Numbered from the stretch's first letter, positions 8,687 through 19,260 are shown. The stretch is DNA of 64,000 nucleotides from Mobilisporobacter senegalensis (GCF_003752155.1 NZ_RJVG01000002.1:478040-542039); one strand, 5' to 3'. The notes: generated by a model not told the origin, from the sequence alone. Translations and numbers: made by a program.

Positions 8687-9460
8687 ATGGAATTCTTTAC
8701 ATTACAAAATTTTGAATATTTCCTGCTGATACTTGTGAGAATATCAGCTTTTATTTTAGTAGCACCTTTTTTTAGTATGTCCAATACACCAATAAGACTA
8801 AGGACTGGTTTTTCAATATTTCTTGCCTTTTTATTATACCAGGTAGTGGATTTAAAGACGATAAGCTATCAAACAGAGATAGAATATGGGATTCTTGTAT
8901 TGAAAGAATTTTTAGTAGGCTTATTACTTGGGTATTTTGCCAATATATGCACGGCAATTCTTAATTTTGCAGGACAGGTAATAGATATGGAGATTGGGTT
9001 ATCCATGGTCAATCTTTTTGATCCGGTTTCTAAGAGCCAAACTTCCATAACCGGTAATTTTTATATGTATTTAGTTATGCTTATGTTAATTATAACCAAT
9101 ATGCATCATTATATCTTGATAGCATTTGTTGATACTTATACGATAATACCTGTTGGTGAAGGGATTTTCAGGCCGGATATGTACCTGATCATGATTCAGT
9201 TCATGGTAGATTATTTCATTATTGGATTTCGTATTGTTTTACCCATATTTGCATCTAGTTTGCTAATAAATATTATTTTGGGCATTATGGCTAAAATAGC
9301 ACCACAGATGAATATGTTTGTAATTGGTATGCAGCTTAAGATATTCGCAGGTTTGGTTGTTTTGTTCCTGATGATAGGATTACTGCCAAATGTATCAGAT
9401 TTTGTATTCAATGAGATGGATAAAATGATGAAATTAATAATTCGTTCCATGTCGCCTTAA
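8687..9460 (+). CDS. fliR: Flagellar export gate protein FliR
   Basis: Polytopic membrane protein (257 aa, about six helices), third member of the FliPQR channel. Motifs: FFSMSNTPIRLRTG, LLLGYFANICTA, GLSMVNLFDP and MAKIAPQMNMFVIGMQLKI. No clear Shine-Dalgarno lies between the fliQ stop and ATG 8687, so translation is probably coupled to fliQ. An internal start is unlikely because the first residues match the family. Confidence 0.95.
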   Translation: MEFFTLQNFEYFLLILVRISAFILVAPFFSMSNTPIRLRTGFSIFLAFLLYQVVDLKTISYQTEIEYGILVLKEFLVGLLLGYFANICTAILNFAGQVIDMEIGLSMVNLFDPVSKSQTSITGNFYMYLVMLMLIITNMHHYILIAFVDTYTIIPVGEGIFRPDMYLIMIQFMVDYFIIGFRIVLPIFASSLLINIILGIMAKIAPQMNMFVIGMQLKIFAGLVVLFLMIGLLPNVSDFVFNEMDKMMKLIIRSMSP

Positions 9461-9481
9461 TTTTAATATAGAGGTATATAG

Positions 9482-10594
9482 ATGGAAAAATATCTAAAAT
9501 ATAATCTTCAGTTTTTTGCCAAAGAAGGACCTGGTGGTGAAAAAACAGAAGAGGCTACAACCAAGAAATTAAATGATGCAAGAGAAGAAGGGCAGGTTGC
9601 AAGAAGTACAGAATTAATTACAGCAACATCTCTGGCCACACTTTTCATAATCTTAAGAATTTTTACTGGATTTATCGGTACTAAATTTTTAGAATCTTTT
9701 CGCATTATATACTATAAAATTCCTGATCTGGCAAAGACAGAATTCAATGTAGCAACAGCCAGAACACTATTTTTTGATATTCTGTTACAAATTATTATCA
9801 TAAGTGTTCCAGTCTTTCTTTCTACAATTATTGTGGCTATATTGGTAAATATTTTACAGGTCAAATGGAAACCTACCACAAAACCTTTGAAACCAAAGTT
9901 TGATAAAATAGATCCATTGAAAGGCTTTAAAAGAATCATATCAATGGAGAAATTATTAGATTTGTCAAAATCAGTAATTAAAGTCGGTTTTATGTTTTAC
10001 GTGGTCTATGACGCTCTGAAAGACGAATGGGCGACATTAATAAATTTATATGATATTCCTTTAAATCAGGCAATTGAACTAATTGGGTCAATGACCATCG
10101 ATTTAGGATTAAAAATCAGTATGTTTTTTCTGATTATTGGTTTTGCAGATCTCTTCTATCAGAAGATGAAGTTTAAAAAGGATATGAAGATGTCAAAACA
10201 GGAAGTAAAAGATGAATTTAAACAATCTGAGGGAGATCCACAGATAAAAAGCAGAATAAAAAGTAAAATGAGGGAAGCTTCTCAAAGAAGAATGATGCAA
10301 GCACTACCTCAGGCAGATGTTGTTATTACCAATCCAACCCATTTGGCGGTTGCAATTAAGTACGACAAAGATTCCAATTCAGCACCGATAGTGATTGCTA
10401 AGGGAGCTGATTATATGGCTTTGAAGATAAAAGAGATAGCAAGAGAAAATCAAATTGAAATTGTTGAGAATAAACCTCTTGCCAGAATGTTGTATTACAA
10501 TGTGGATCTTGATAGCGAGATTCCAAATGAACTTTATCAAATGGTAGCAGAAGTATTGGCTTATGTATATGGACTTAAAAATAAGATGAGCTAA
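9482..10594 (+). CDS. flhB: Flagellar export switch protein FlhB
   Basis: Export substrate-specificity switch. N-terminal EKTEEATTKKLNDAREEGQV is the family signature; four membrane helices follow, then a cytoplasmic domain. The autocleavage motif NPTH is intact at residues 284-287 within DVVITNPTHLAVAIKY. 370 aa is normal. Ribosome site GAGGT is 8 nt upstream of ATG 9482. Confidence 0.97.
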   Translation: MEKYLKYNLQFFAKEGPGGEKTEEATTKKLNDAREEGQVARSTELITATSLATLFIILRIFTGFIGTKFLESFRIIYYKIPDLAKTEFNVATARTLFFDILLQIIIISVPVFLSTIIVAILVNILQVKWKPTTKPLKPKFDKIDPLKGFKRIISMEKLLDLSKSVIKVGFMFYVVYDALKDEWATLINLYDIPLNQAIELIGSMTIDLGLKISMFFLIIGFADLFYQKMKFKKDMKMSKQEVKDEFKQSEGDPQIKSRIKSKMREASQRRMMQALPQADVVITNPTHLAVAIKYDKDSNSAPIVIAKGADYMALKIKEIARENQIEIVENKPLARMLYYNVDLDSEIPNELYQMVAEVLAYVYGLKNKMS

Positions 10595-10619
10595 AATTAT
10601 TTGAAAGGAAGATTATCCG

Positions 10620-12653
10620 ATGAAAAAGTCAGATTTAGCATTAGGTATATTTCTATTGTCAGCAATCATTTTCATGATTATTCCTATGCCTGCTGCATTA
10701 TTAGATATATTATTGGCTTTAAATATTTCAATAGCTCTTATTATCCTGTTAAATGCATTATTTTCTCAAGAAGCTTTAAATATGTCAAGCTTCCCAAGTA
10801 TTTTGTTATTTACTACATTATTTAGAATTTCTTTAAATATTTCTTCTACAAAATTAATTTTAACTACAGGGGCACCTGGTAACGTTGTAACTACCTTTGG
10901 TAACTTTGTTGGTGGGGGAGATTTAATTGTAGGTATCATTGTATATATCGTTTTAATTATTATACAATTTATCGTAATTAATAAGGGTTCTGAAAGAGTA
11001 GCAGAAGTAACTGCAAGATTTACATTAGATGCTATGCCAGGAAAGCAGATGGCAATTGATGCTGATTTAAATACTGGAGCCATTACAGATGTCCAGGCAA
11101 GAGAAAGAAGAGAGAAAATACAAGAAGAATCTTCCTTCTTTGGAGCGATGGATGGTGCTACAAAATATGTTAAAGGAGACGCCACTGCCGGTCTTGTAAT
11201 AACATTTATCAACTTTATCGGTGGTATCGCAATTGGTATGTTCAGGCAAGGATTAGGCTTCAATGAAGCTTTAGACAGATATACGATTTTAACCATTGGT
11301 GATGGCTTGGTAAGTCAGATTCCTTCCTTAATGATATCCCTTGCTACAGGTATTTTGGTAACAAAAGTATCAAAAGAAGCAGATATGGGAGATATCCTTG
11401 TAAAGCAATTATTCTCCATACCAAAAGTTTTATACATGGTTGGAGCTGCTATGATATTCCTTGGAATTACCACACCGTTAAATGTAGTAGTATTTAGCGC
11501 TTATGGTTTGCTTTTTATCATTAGCGGACGAGTAATAGCTAACAGAATCGAAATTGCAGGAATTGAAGAAGAAGTTAATACAGATGAGTCTTCTGCAGAT
11601 GAAATCAGACGGCCGGAAAATGTTACGTCCCTGTTACAGGTGGATCCTATTGAACTTGAATTTGGATATGGAATTATTCCTCTGGCGGATACAAATCAGG
11701 GAGGAGACTTGCTGGATCGTGTTGTCATGATCCGTAGACAAGTTGCTCTTGAACTTGGCTGTGTTGTTCCTATGATACGTTTAAGAGATAATATTCAATT
11801 AAAACCAAATCAATATGTAATCAAAATAAAAGGAACTCCTGTGAGTGAAGGAGAAATACTTTTTGATCATTATATGGCTATGAATCCTGGTTACGTGGAA
11901 GAAGAAATAACAGGTATACCTACATTTGAACCATCTTTCCATCTTCCAGCCATCTGGATTACGGAAAGCCAAAGAGAAAGAGCGGAATCACTTGGATATA
12001 CCGTTGTGGACCCGCCATCTATTATTGCGACTCATTTAACTGAAGTCATACGTAATAACTTAGGGGAATTGCTTACCAGACAGGATGTCCAAAATCTTAT
12101 CAACAATGTTCAAGAATCCAATTCTACATTAATTAGTGAATTAATACCGAAACTTCTTGGTATTGGTGAAGTTCAGAAAGTGCTTCAGAATTTGTTGAAA
12201 GAAGGCATATCTATAAGGGACTTAATAACCATACTTGAGACATTAGCAGATTTTGCATCTACAACAAGGGATACAGATGTTTTGACCGAATATGTAAGAC
12301 AAAGTTTAAAAAGAGCAATATCCAATAAATATTTTCCGGATAGTGAAACAACTAGTGTAGTTACACTGGATCCTAAAATTGAGCAGGAAATCATGGGCTC
12401 AGTAAAACAGACGGAGCAAGGTACTTATTTAACTCTGGATCCAGAAAAAACACAAGATATCATTCATTCTGTAGGTGAAGAAGTTTCAAAATTGGAAAAC
12501 CTGGGAAAGAATCCAATTATAATCACTTCACCAATTGTAAGAATGTATTTTAAAAAATTGACTTCAGATTATTATAAAGATTTAATTGTTATTTCTTATA
12601 ATGAAATTGAATCTGATGTTGAATTGCAATCAGTTGGGATGGTGACAGCATAA
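10620..12653 (+). CDS. flhA: Flagellar export protein FlhA
   Basis: Large export-gate subunit: eight membrane helices in residues 1-310 and a cytoplasmic domain that docks chaperone-substrate complexes. The FHIPEP-family signature RFTLDAMPGKQMAIDADLN is near residues 143-161. 677 aa is full length. GAAAGGA precedes ATG 10620. Its TAA overlaps the flhF start codon in TAATG, so the two are translationally coupled. Confidence 0.97.
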   Translation: MKKSDLALGIFLLSAIIFMIIPMPAALLDILLALNISIALIILLNALFSQEALNMSSFPSILLFTTLFRISLNISSTKLILTTGAPGNVVTTFGNFVGGGDLIVGIIVYIVLIIIQFIVINKGSERVAEVTARFTLDAMPGKQMAIDADLNTGAITDVQARERREKIQEESSFFGAMDGATKYVKGDATAGLVITFINFIGGIAIGMFRQGLGFNEALDRYTILTIGDGLVSQIPSLMISLATGILVTKVSKEADMGDILVKQLFSIPKVLYMVGAAMIFLGITTPLNVVVFSAYGLLFIISGRVIANRIEIAGIEEEVNTDESSADEIRRPENVTSLLQVDPIELEFGYGIIPLADTNQGGDLLDRVVMIRRQVALELGCVVPMIRLRDNIQLKPNQYVIKIKGTPVSEGEILFDHYMAMNPGYVEEEITGIPTFEPSFHLPAIWITESQRERAESLGYTVVDPPSIIATHLTEVIRNNLGELLTRQDVQNLINNVQESNSTLISELIPKLLGIGEVQKVLQNLLKEGISIRDLITILETLADFASTTRDTDVLTEYVRQSLKRAISNKYFPDSETTSVVTLDPKIEQEIMGSVKQTEQGTYLTLDPEKTQDIIHSVGEEVSKLENLGKNPIIITSPIVRMYFKKLTSDYYKDLIVISYNEIESDVELQSVGMVTA

Positions 12654-13858
12654 TGGTTATTAAAAAATTTCAAGGGAATACTGAAACAGAAGCGATCATG
12701 CTTGCCAAGGAGGAACTTGGCAAGGATGCTATTGTTATGAATATAAAGACGGTAAAACCAAAAGGAATTTATAAGATATTTAAAAAGATGAATGTTGAGG
12801 TAACTGCTGCCTTAGACGAAAACTTATCTTATAGCGGAGGAAAAAGTGCACCAAAAAGTAATGAAAATTTTCAGGTTCCCAAGGTATCTTTAGATAATTT
12901 TAAGGATATCATTAAAGAAGAAGAATCTGTGGAAGCAAAAGCAGGAACGTCAGCCATTGAAGAGAAACTAAATAGTTTACAATTTCTATTAGAACAGCAA
13001 ATGAGTGAGAAACGTGATGAAAAAATGAGCCCGGAAAAACAGGAAGAACCAAATAAGAATTTGAATAGAAATGCTACTTATATTAATTTGATTTTTCATC
13101 AACTTTTAAATAATGAAGTGGATGAAGAATATGCGAATCAAATTCTTAAAGATTTTGAAAGAACATTAAATAAGGATGTTTCAGTAGATAATATATTGGC
13201 GACCATATATCAAAAAATAGTTTTGAAATTAGGTCAGCCAAAGAATATTGAAATAAAGCCAGGTAAGGTAAAATTCGTATATTTTATTGGACCTACCGGA
13301 GTTGGTAAAACAACAACTATAGCTAAAATAGCTTCAAGCTTTATGCTTGAGCGAAAAGCGAAAGTAGCTTTAATCACATCGGATACTTATCGCATTGCCG
13401 CAGTAGAACAGTTAAGAACATATGCTAATATTCTGGGGATACCACTTAAGGTGGTTTATTCTGAGGAAGAGATTCGTGAGGCGAGGGAAATTTTTGCAGA
13501 TTATGACCTTGTTTTAGTGGATACTGCAGGCCGTTCTCATAAGAACAGAGAACAAAGAGACGATATTGAACTATTACTTTCAGCAATTGAAGAAGAAGAG
13601 AAAGAAGTGTACTTAGTACTCAGCGCTACGACAAAATACAACGATTTAATCAGAATTGCAGAGACTTATCAAGAGATTACGAATTATAGACTTATTTTTA
13701 CTAAAATAGATGAAACCAATTGTGTCGGCAACATTTTAAATATTAGGATGTTGACAAATGCACCATTATCTTACGCCACATGGGGCCAAAATGTACCTGA
13801 TGACATAGGACTTATAAATCCACAAAAGATTGCAAAGAAGTTGTTGGGAGGGAAATGA
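12653..13858 (+). CDS. flhF: Flagellar placement GTPase FlhF (SRP-type)
   Basis: SRP-family GTPase that marks where flagella are built. N-terminal B-domain (about residues 1-130, acidic and basic, low complexity), then an N domain and G domain with P-loop GPTGVGKTTTIAKIA (near residue 220), DTYRIAAVEQL, DTAGRSHKN and TKIDE. Length 401 aa is typical. It overlaps flhA by one base and is followed 3 nt later by its regulator flhG. Confidence 0.95.
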   Translation: MVIKKFQGNTETEAIMLAKEELGKDAIVMNIKTVKPKGIYKIFKKMNVEVTAALDENLSYSGGKSAPKSNENFQVPKVSLDNFKDIIKEEESVEAKAGTSAIEEKLNSLQFLLEQQMSEKRDEKMSPEKQEEPNKNLNRNATYINLIFHQLLNNEVDEEYANQILKDFERTLNKDVSVDNILATIYQKIVLKLGQPKNIEIKPGKVKFVYFIGPTGVGKTTTIAKIASSFMLERKAKVALITSDTYRIAAVEQLRTYANILGIPLKVVYSEEEIREAREIFADYDLVLVDTAGRSHKNREQRDDIELLLSAIEEEEKEVYLVLSATTKYNDLIRIAETYQEITNYRLIFTKIDETNCVGNILNIRMLTNAPLSYATWGQNVPDDIGLINPQKIAKKLLGGK

Positions 13859-13861
13859 TGT

Positions 13862-14746
13862 ATGGACCAGGCTGAAAATCTCAGAAATATTATTAAGAAG
13901 AGCAACCAACGATTAAGCAATGCAAGGGTAATTACGGTTACCAGTGGAAAGGGAGGAGTTGGCAAATCCAGTGTTTCTGTAAATTTGGCGCTTCAGTTAA
14001 AAAGACTTGGAAAAAGAGTAGTCATCATTGATGCAGATTTTGGTCTTGCAAACGTTGAAGTTATGTTTGGTATCAGACCTATTTATAATCTTGCAGACTT
14101 AATTTATCATGGAAAGAATATAAAGGAAATTATAACAAAAGGCCCTGAAGATATTGGATTTATTTCAGGAGGTTCTGGAATACAGGAATTATCCAATCTG
14201 AATAGAGAACAGATAGTATCATTGACCAAAAATCTCGGTGAGTTAGATGAAATAGCTGATGTCATTATTATTGATACAGGGGCTGGAATATCTGAAAGTG
14301 TTCTTGAATTTGTAATTGCCAGTTCAGAAGTACTGTTGGTAGTGACTCCTGAGCCTACATCAATTACAGATGCATATGCACTCTTGAAAACGTTAAATAA
14401 AAATGCAGAATTCTGTAACGAGAATACAGTAATAAAAATAGTTACAAATCGGGTTGCTTCAGCAAATGATGGAAAAGAATTATTCCATAAATTAAGTGTG
14501 GTTGTTCAAAAATTCTTAAATATACAATTAGAATATTTAGGAGCCATACCACAAGATAATAATGTTTCAAAAGCGGTTATGCAGCAAAAGCCGTTCTCTC
14601 TCATTTATCCTACATCAACTTCATCAAAAGCTATATTTGATCTGGCTAATAATTTAAATAGTGATGATATCCCAATCAAGGCGTCCCATAATAGAGGAAT
14701 CAGTAGTTTATTTTCCAACCTTTTAAGGGTTAAGACCATGAAGTAG
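13862..14746 (+). CDS. flhG: Flagellar number regulator FlhG (MinD-like ATPase)
   Basis: MinD/ParA-type ATPase that controls flagellar number with FlhF. The N-terminal DQAENLR motif (residues 2-8) is the segment known to stimulate FlhF GTPase. The deviant Walker A is TSGKGGVGKSS, followed by IDADFGLANVEVMFG and the Walker B region VIIDTGAGIS. 294 aa, with a C-terminal amphipathic stretch (SSLFSNLLRVKTMK) suited to membrane binding. GGGAGG lies at the end of flhF. Confidence 0.95.
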   Translation: MDQAENLRNIIKKSNQRLSNARVITVTSGKGGVGKSSVSVNLALQLKRLGKRVVIIDADFGLANVEVMFGIRPIYNLADLIYHGKNIKEIITKGPEDIGFISGGSGIQELSNLNREQIVSLTKNLGELDEIADVIIIDTGAGISESVLEFVIASSEVLLVVTPEPTSITDAYALLKTLNKNAEFCNENTVIKIVTNRVASANDGKELFHKLSVVVQKFLNIQLEYLGAIPQDNNVSKAVMQQKPFSLIYPTSTSSKAIFDLANNLNSDDIPIKASHNRGISSLFSNLLRVKTMK

Positions 14747-14840
14747 CTGGGACGAAGTGTGAGACAAAAAACTTTCACACTTGAAATTTCCACCAAATAT
14801 ATTCAGGCAGGTTCCTTTTGCTTAGTTTGGAGGTCAAAAT

Positions 14841-15602
14841 ATGCTTTCTAATCTAATTTCAATCGGTGATAAGATAGATTTACGTAAAAAATTGAATGAT
14901 ATCAATCAGATAGATATGAAACAATATGTCAGCCAATTGTTAGATTTTGGAAAGCACGAGGCTACCATAGCCATGCCTATCCAAAGAGGTAAACTAATTC
15001 TGTTAGGGATTGGTGAAAGATATCATTTATGCTTTTATACAAAAAAGGGACCTTATCAGTGTGATGCAGTAATAGTAGACCGTTACCATGAAAATAATAT
15101 TTCTGCAGTTACAGTTCAGTTTTTATCTGATTTTGAAAAATTCCAAAGACGTCAATATTATAGATTAAATTATGTTATGGATATTAAATATCGAATTGAA
15201 ACAGAGAATGAAAGAGAGTATATTAACAGAATTCAAGAAGAACAGTTTAAGTCCCAAGAAGAAAGACAAGAAATAATGGATGAATTAGAAAAGATTCAAA
15301 GCTTCTGGACTCTTGGAATATCTAATGATATCAGTGGCGGAGGAATACGATTTCATTCCAACCATGAAGAAAATGAAGGAGACAGACTAAGAGTAAAACT
15401 TAACCTATTCAACCAGACTAAAGAACATGAATTAACTGTTGTAGGACTTATAAAATCAGTATTAAAATTAATAAATAAGTCTGATTATTATGAATATCGT
15501 GTGGAGTTTATAGAAATTGATTATACTCAACGAGAGGAAATAATACAATTTATTTTCCAGGAGGAGAGGAAAATTCGATGGAAAGAAAAGGGTTTTATTT
15601 AA
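14841..15602 (+). CDS. PilZ-domain c-di-GMP protein, YcgR-like flagellar brake
   Basis: A 253-aa protein with an N-terminal YcgR-type beta domain (about residues 1-95) and a C-terminal PilZ domain. The c-di-GMP-binding signature is complete: RRQYYRLN (R-x3-R) near residue 104 and DISGGGIRFHS near residue 172. In its family it slows motility when c-di-GMP is high. Its place between flhG and cheB is common in Clostridia operons. TGGAGGT precedes the start. The 94-nt gap before it holds a small hairpin (14755-14762 with 14775-14782). Confidence 0.87.
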   Translation: MLSNLISIGDKIDLRKKLNDINQIDMKQYVSQLLDFGKHEATIAMPIQRGKLILLGIGERYHLCFYTKKGPYQCDAVIVDRYHENNISAVTVQFLSDFEKFQRRQYYRLNYVMDIKYRIETENEREYINRIQEEQFKSQEERQEIMDELEKIQSFWTLGISNDISGGGIRFHSNHEENEGDRLRVKLNLFNQTKEHELTVVGLIKSVLKLINKSDYYEYRVEFIEIDYTQREEIIQFIFQEERKIRWKEKGFI

Positions 15603-15603
15603 G

Positions 15604-16674
15604 ATGAAGAAAAAAATTTTAATAATAGATGACTCTGCACTTATGAGAAGGGTTATATCTGATATAATAAACTCAGATGATAGATTCACTGTATCAGATA
15701 TAGCTGTAAATGGTTTAGAGGGATTTGATCTCATAACACGTAACTCTAATAAATATGATGCGGTTCTGCTGGATATTAATATGCCGAAAATGAATGGGCT
15801 GGAATTATTAGAACAGTTAGCGAGAAATCATATTAAATTAGTGGTTATTGTGGTAAGTACCGTTGCAAAAAAAGATGCAAAAGAAACAATCCGGGCTTTG
15901 GAACTTGGAGCATTTGATTTTGTAACAAAACCTATAAGTTTTCTTGAGACCAAAGGTGATATATTTAGGAATCGCTTAATTCAATGTTTAACTCTGGCTA
16001 CAAATCAGAATTTACCGATTACAAATTCTGTTATAGAGGAGACAAAGCCAATTAATAAGGTTAGAAATAAAGAGATTCTTAATAAATCAAAAGCTTCTAA
16101 ATTAATTGCTCTTGCTTGTTCCACAGGGGGACCAAAAGCGCTTCAGACAGTAATTCCTGAACTTCCAGCCAATATGGATGCTGCTATGCTAGTGGTTCAG
16201 CATATGCCAGAAGGGTTTACGAAAACGCTTGCAGCCCGTCTAAATGAATTAAGCAAGGTTACAGTAAAAGAAGCTGAGAATGGTGACATCATACAAAAAG
16301 GTGTAGTATATATTGCCAAGGGTGGTTATCAGATGAGATTACTTCCACAAGCTTCCGGAGAATATAAGTTATCAATTACCTTAGAAGCAGCTAGAAATGG
16401 CTTAAAACCCTGTGCAGATATCATGTATGAATCTTTATTAGATTCCACCTTTGACGAAATTACTTGTGTTGTTCTTACTGGAATGGGAAGTGATGGCACA
16501 AAAGGGATCAAACAATTAGACCAAAAGAAAAGAATCTATGTAATAGCCCAAAATGAGGCAACGAGCACAGTTTACGGGATGCCAAAAGTAATCAAGGAAT
16601 CAGGATTAGTTGATGAGGTTGTATCTCTTAGTGAAGTTGCAGATGCTATTACAAGAAACGTGGGGGTGCATTAA
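15604..16674 (+). CDS. cheB: Chemotaxis protein-glutamate methylesterase CheB
   Basis: Removes methyl groups from (and deamidates) chemoreceptors to reset adaptation. Receiver domain with acceptor Asp57 (VLLDINMPKMNG), linker, then an esterase domain with the catalytic triad in ACSTGGPKAL (Ser), QHMPEGFT (His) and GMGSDGTKG (Asp). 356 aa. It starts one base after the PilZ gene. No cheR partner is seen in this window, so the methyltransferase must lie elsewhere. Confidence 0.96.
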   Translation: MKKKILIIDDSALMRRVISDIINSDDRFTVSDIAVNGLEGFDLITRNSNKYDAVLLDINMPKMNGLELLEQLARNHIKLVVIVVSTVAKKDAKETIRALELGAFDFVTKPISFLETKGDIFRNRLIQCLTLATNQNLPITNSVIEETKPINKVRNKEILNKSKASKLIALACSTGGPKALQTVIPELPANMDAAMLVVQHMPEGFTKTLAARLNELSKVTVKEAENGDIIQKGVVYIAKGGYQMRLLPQASGEYKLSITLEAARNGLKPCADIMYESLLDSTFDEITCVVLTGMGSDGTKGIKQLDQKKRIYVIAQNEATSTVYGMPKVIKESGLVDEVVSLSEVADAITRNVGVH

Positions 16675-16675
16675 A

Positions 16676-18778
16676 ATGGACGTAAGCCAATATTTAGAGA
16701 TTTTCATTGATGAGACAAGAGAACATCTACAAAGTCTTAACGAGCAATTATTAATTTTAGAAAAGGAACCTGATAATGCAGATACAATTAATGAAATCTT
16801 TAGAGCAGCTCATTCCTTAAAAGGTATGGCTGGAACTATGGGTTATAAGAGAATGCAGCGTCTTACACATGATATGGAAGATGTATTTTCTGAAATCCGT
16901 AATGGAAAGATGAATGTAACGGCAGAATTAGTAGATATATTGTTCAAAGGTTTAGATGCCCTGGAATCTTATCTTGCCAATATTCAGGAAGCAGCAGATG
17001 AAGGAACTGATGATAACGAAGCTATTATTAAGGCCCTTAACAGGATATTAGAGATAGGTTTAGGAAAAGGTGTTGAAAACAAGAAAGAAGATGGACAAGT
17101 TGAAGCCATGTCTATCAGTGCTTTAGCAGAAGCAACTCCTGATAAGATCAAAAAACTTACAGTAGCAGATCATGAAAGACATGCAATCACAAAGGCGAAA
17201 GAGATAGGCGAAAATGTATATACCATTACTGTTTATATTTCAGAAAATTGTATACTGAAAGCGGCAAGAGCATTTTTAGTTTTTAAAGCATTGGAAGAAC
17301 TTGGTGATGTTATAAAATCATCCCCTGAGGTGCAGGACATCGAAGATGAAAGATTTGATTTTGATTTTAGCGTAATACTTCTTACAAAGGAAAAAATTGA
17401 TGTTGTAAAACAAGCAATTCTAAATGTATCTGAAGTAAAAGAAGTATTTTTAGAATCAATGGAACTTATAGATTTACCTAATGAAACAGTTAGTAGCAGT
17501 AATAGCAATAATGGCAACACTGCAACTGCTACAGAAGCAGCACAAATAAAGGAAGATACTGCAAAAGCAAATCGTAATGGAAATGGCAATACAGCTGCAA
17601 AGCAGAACTCTAAGCCAGTAGTAAATCGTTCTGTTCGTGTTGATATTGAAAAATTAGATGTTTTAATGAATCTTGTAAGTGAATTAATTATAGCCAAGAA
17701 TGGTCTTGTTTCATTGAATGGTTCAGAAAGTGCAGAAAGACATGAATCAGGATTTAATGAACAAATTGAATATCTTGAAAGAGTAACAACAAACTTACAT
17801 GAATCAGTAATGAAAGTCAGAATGGTTCCTATTGAAAGTGTAGTAAACAGATTCCCAAGAATGATTCGCGACCTTTCTAAAAAATTAAATAAACAGATGG
17901 AATTATACATGACTGGTGAAGATACAGAACTTGATAGAACTGTAATTGATGAAATCGGTGATCCATTAATGCATTTACTCCGTAATTCAGCAGATCATGG
18001 CATCGAGAGTGCAGAAGAAAGAAAAGCGGCCGGAAAATCAGAACAAGGTTCTATTTATTTAGACGCATACCAGGATGGCAATAATGTTGTTATTGAAGTA
18101 AAAGACGATGGTGCTGGAATTAATGTGGAAAAAGTAAAACAAAGTGCTATTAATAAAGGTGTTATTACTCAGGAACAAGCGGATACCATGTCTGAAAAAG
18201 ATGCAATTGAACTTCTATTCAGACCAAGTTTCTCTACAGCGGAAGTAATTACAGATGTCTCAGGCAGAGGTGTAGGTCTTGATGTTGTTAAGAATAAGAT
18301 CGAAGGTCTGGGAGGAGATATAGAAGCCAGAACAAAACTTGGTGAAGGAAGCAACTTTATTATTCGCTTACCTCTTACTTTAGCAATCATCCAGGCGCTT
18401 ATGATAGAACTTGGTAATGAGAAATATGCAATTCCACTTGGCAGCATTCAAACAATTGAAGATGTAAGTTATTCTGAGATTAAGTATGTGCAGACAAAAG
18501 AAGTAATCAACTTAAGAGGATCTGTTATTCCGCTAATTAGATTAGAGAAGATCTTAGATGTCACACCGAGAGAAGAAAAACCGGAAAGCTTAACAGTTGT
18601 TATCGTGGCAAAAGGTGATAGACTTGCAGGTCTTGTGGTAGATAATCTAATCGGACAACAAGAAATTGTTATTAAATCAATAGGTAAATATATTAATAAT
18701 AATAAGATAATCGGTGGCGCCACAATACTTGGTGACGGTGAAGTAGCATTAATTCTTGATGTTAATACATTAGTATAG
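16676..18778 (+). CDS. cheA: Chemotaxis histidine kinase CheA
   Basis: Central chemotaxis kinase of 700 aa. P1 phosphotransfer His46 is in FRAAHSLKGMAGTMG. A P2-like domain (about residues 160-275) is followed by an Asn/Thr/Ala linker, P3 dimerisation and a P4 ATPase with N-box HLLRNSADHGIE, G1 DDGAGI and G2 GRGVGLDVV. P5, a CheW-like domain, closes it (ALMIELGNEKYAIPLG). ATG 16676 is chosen because GGGGGTG (16662-16668) precedes it and the family N-terminus begins there; a longer in-frame extension runs back into cheB and is not credible. Confidence 0.96.
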   Translation: MDVSQYLEIFIDETREHLQSLNEQLLILEKEPDNADTINEIFRAAHSLKGMAGTMGYKRMQRLTHDMEDVFSEIRNGKMNVTAELVDILFKGLDALESYLANIQEAADEGTDDNEAIIKALNRILEIGLGKGVENKKEDGQVEAMSISALAEATPDKIKKLTVADHERHAITKAKEIGENVYTITVYISENCILKAARAFLVFKALEELGDVIKSSPEVQDIEDERFDFDFSVILLTKEKIDVVKQAILNVSEVKEVFLESMELIDLPNETVSSSNSNNGNTATATEAAQIKEDTAKANRNGNGNTAAKQNSKPVVNRSVRVDIEKLDVLMNLVSELIIAKNGLVSLNGSESAERHESGFNEQIEYLERVTTNLHESVMKVRMVPIESVVNRFPRMIRDLSKKLNKQMELYMTGEDTELDRTVIDEIGDPLMHLLRNSADHGIESAEERKAAGKSEQGSIYLDAYQDGNNVVIEVKDDGAGINVEKVKQSAINKGVITQEQADTMSEKDAIELLFRPSFSTAEVITDVSGRGVGLDVVKNKIEGLGGDIEARTKLGEGSNFIIRLPLTLAIIQALMIELGNEKYAIPLGSIQTIEDVSYSEIKYVQTKEVINLRGSVIPLIRLEKILDVTPREEKPESLTVVIVAKGDRLAGLVVDNLIGQQEIVIKSIGKYINNNKIIGGATILGDGEVALILDVNTLV

Positions 18779-18789
18779 GGGGGCTTACT

Positions 18790-19248
18790 ATGGAAGAAAA
18801 GATAAGTGTAATTGATGGAAAACAATACATAGTTGTAAAAATTGGTAATGAACAGTATGGTATTGATATCCAATATGTAGATAATATTGTCAGGATGCAA
18901 AGAATCACAAGAGTACCAAAAGCACAATCATACTTTAAAGGAGTAATAAACCTGAGAGGCGAAATTATTCCTGTTATGAGTATTCGTTTGAAATTTGGTT
19001 TGGAAGCAGATGAATTTACAAATTCTACAAGAATTATTATTATAAAACTGGAATCACAATCTGCAGTTGGTGTTATAGTAGATGAAGTGAAAGAAGTTGT
19101 AACACTAAATGACAGCGATATTGAAAAAGTAACCCACAATTCAAAAGATGAGAAAACATCATATTTAAGTGGAATTGGGAAACATGGAGATGGTCTGATC
19201 TCATTATTAAACATCGCAGGAGTTATTATCGATAAAGAGATTAATTAA
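18790..19248 (+). CDS. cheW: Chemotaxis coupling protein CheW
   Basis: Adaptor between receptors and CheA. 152 aa with the CheW fold: VVKIGNEQYGIDIQYV, RVPKAQSYFKGVINLRGEII and PVMSIRLKFG, then GVIVDEVKEVV. GGGGGG lies shortly before ATG 18790. It follows cheA by 11 nt and precedes cheC by 12 nt. Confidence 0.96.
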   Translation: MEEKISVIDGKQYIVVKIGNEQYGIDIQYVDNIVRMQRITRVPKAQSYFKGVINLRGEIIPVMSIRLKFGLEADEFTNSTRIIIIKLESQSAVGVIVDEVKEVVTLNDSDIEKVTHNSKDEKTSYLSGIGKHGDGLISLLNIAGVIIDKEIN

Positions 19249-19260
19249 AGGAGTGATACT

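Noticed and set aside
10601..10825. Open frame overlapping the start of flhA
   Set aside because: It lies in another frame of flhA with no family match; flhA itself has the proper ribosome site and motifs.
16610..16675. Upstream in-frame extension of cheA
   Set aside because: It overlaps the end of cheB, has no ribosome site, and the family N-terminus starts at ATG 16676.
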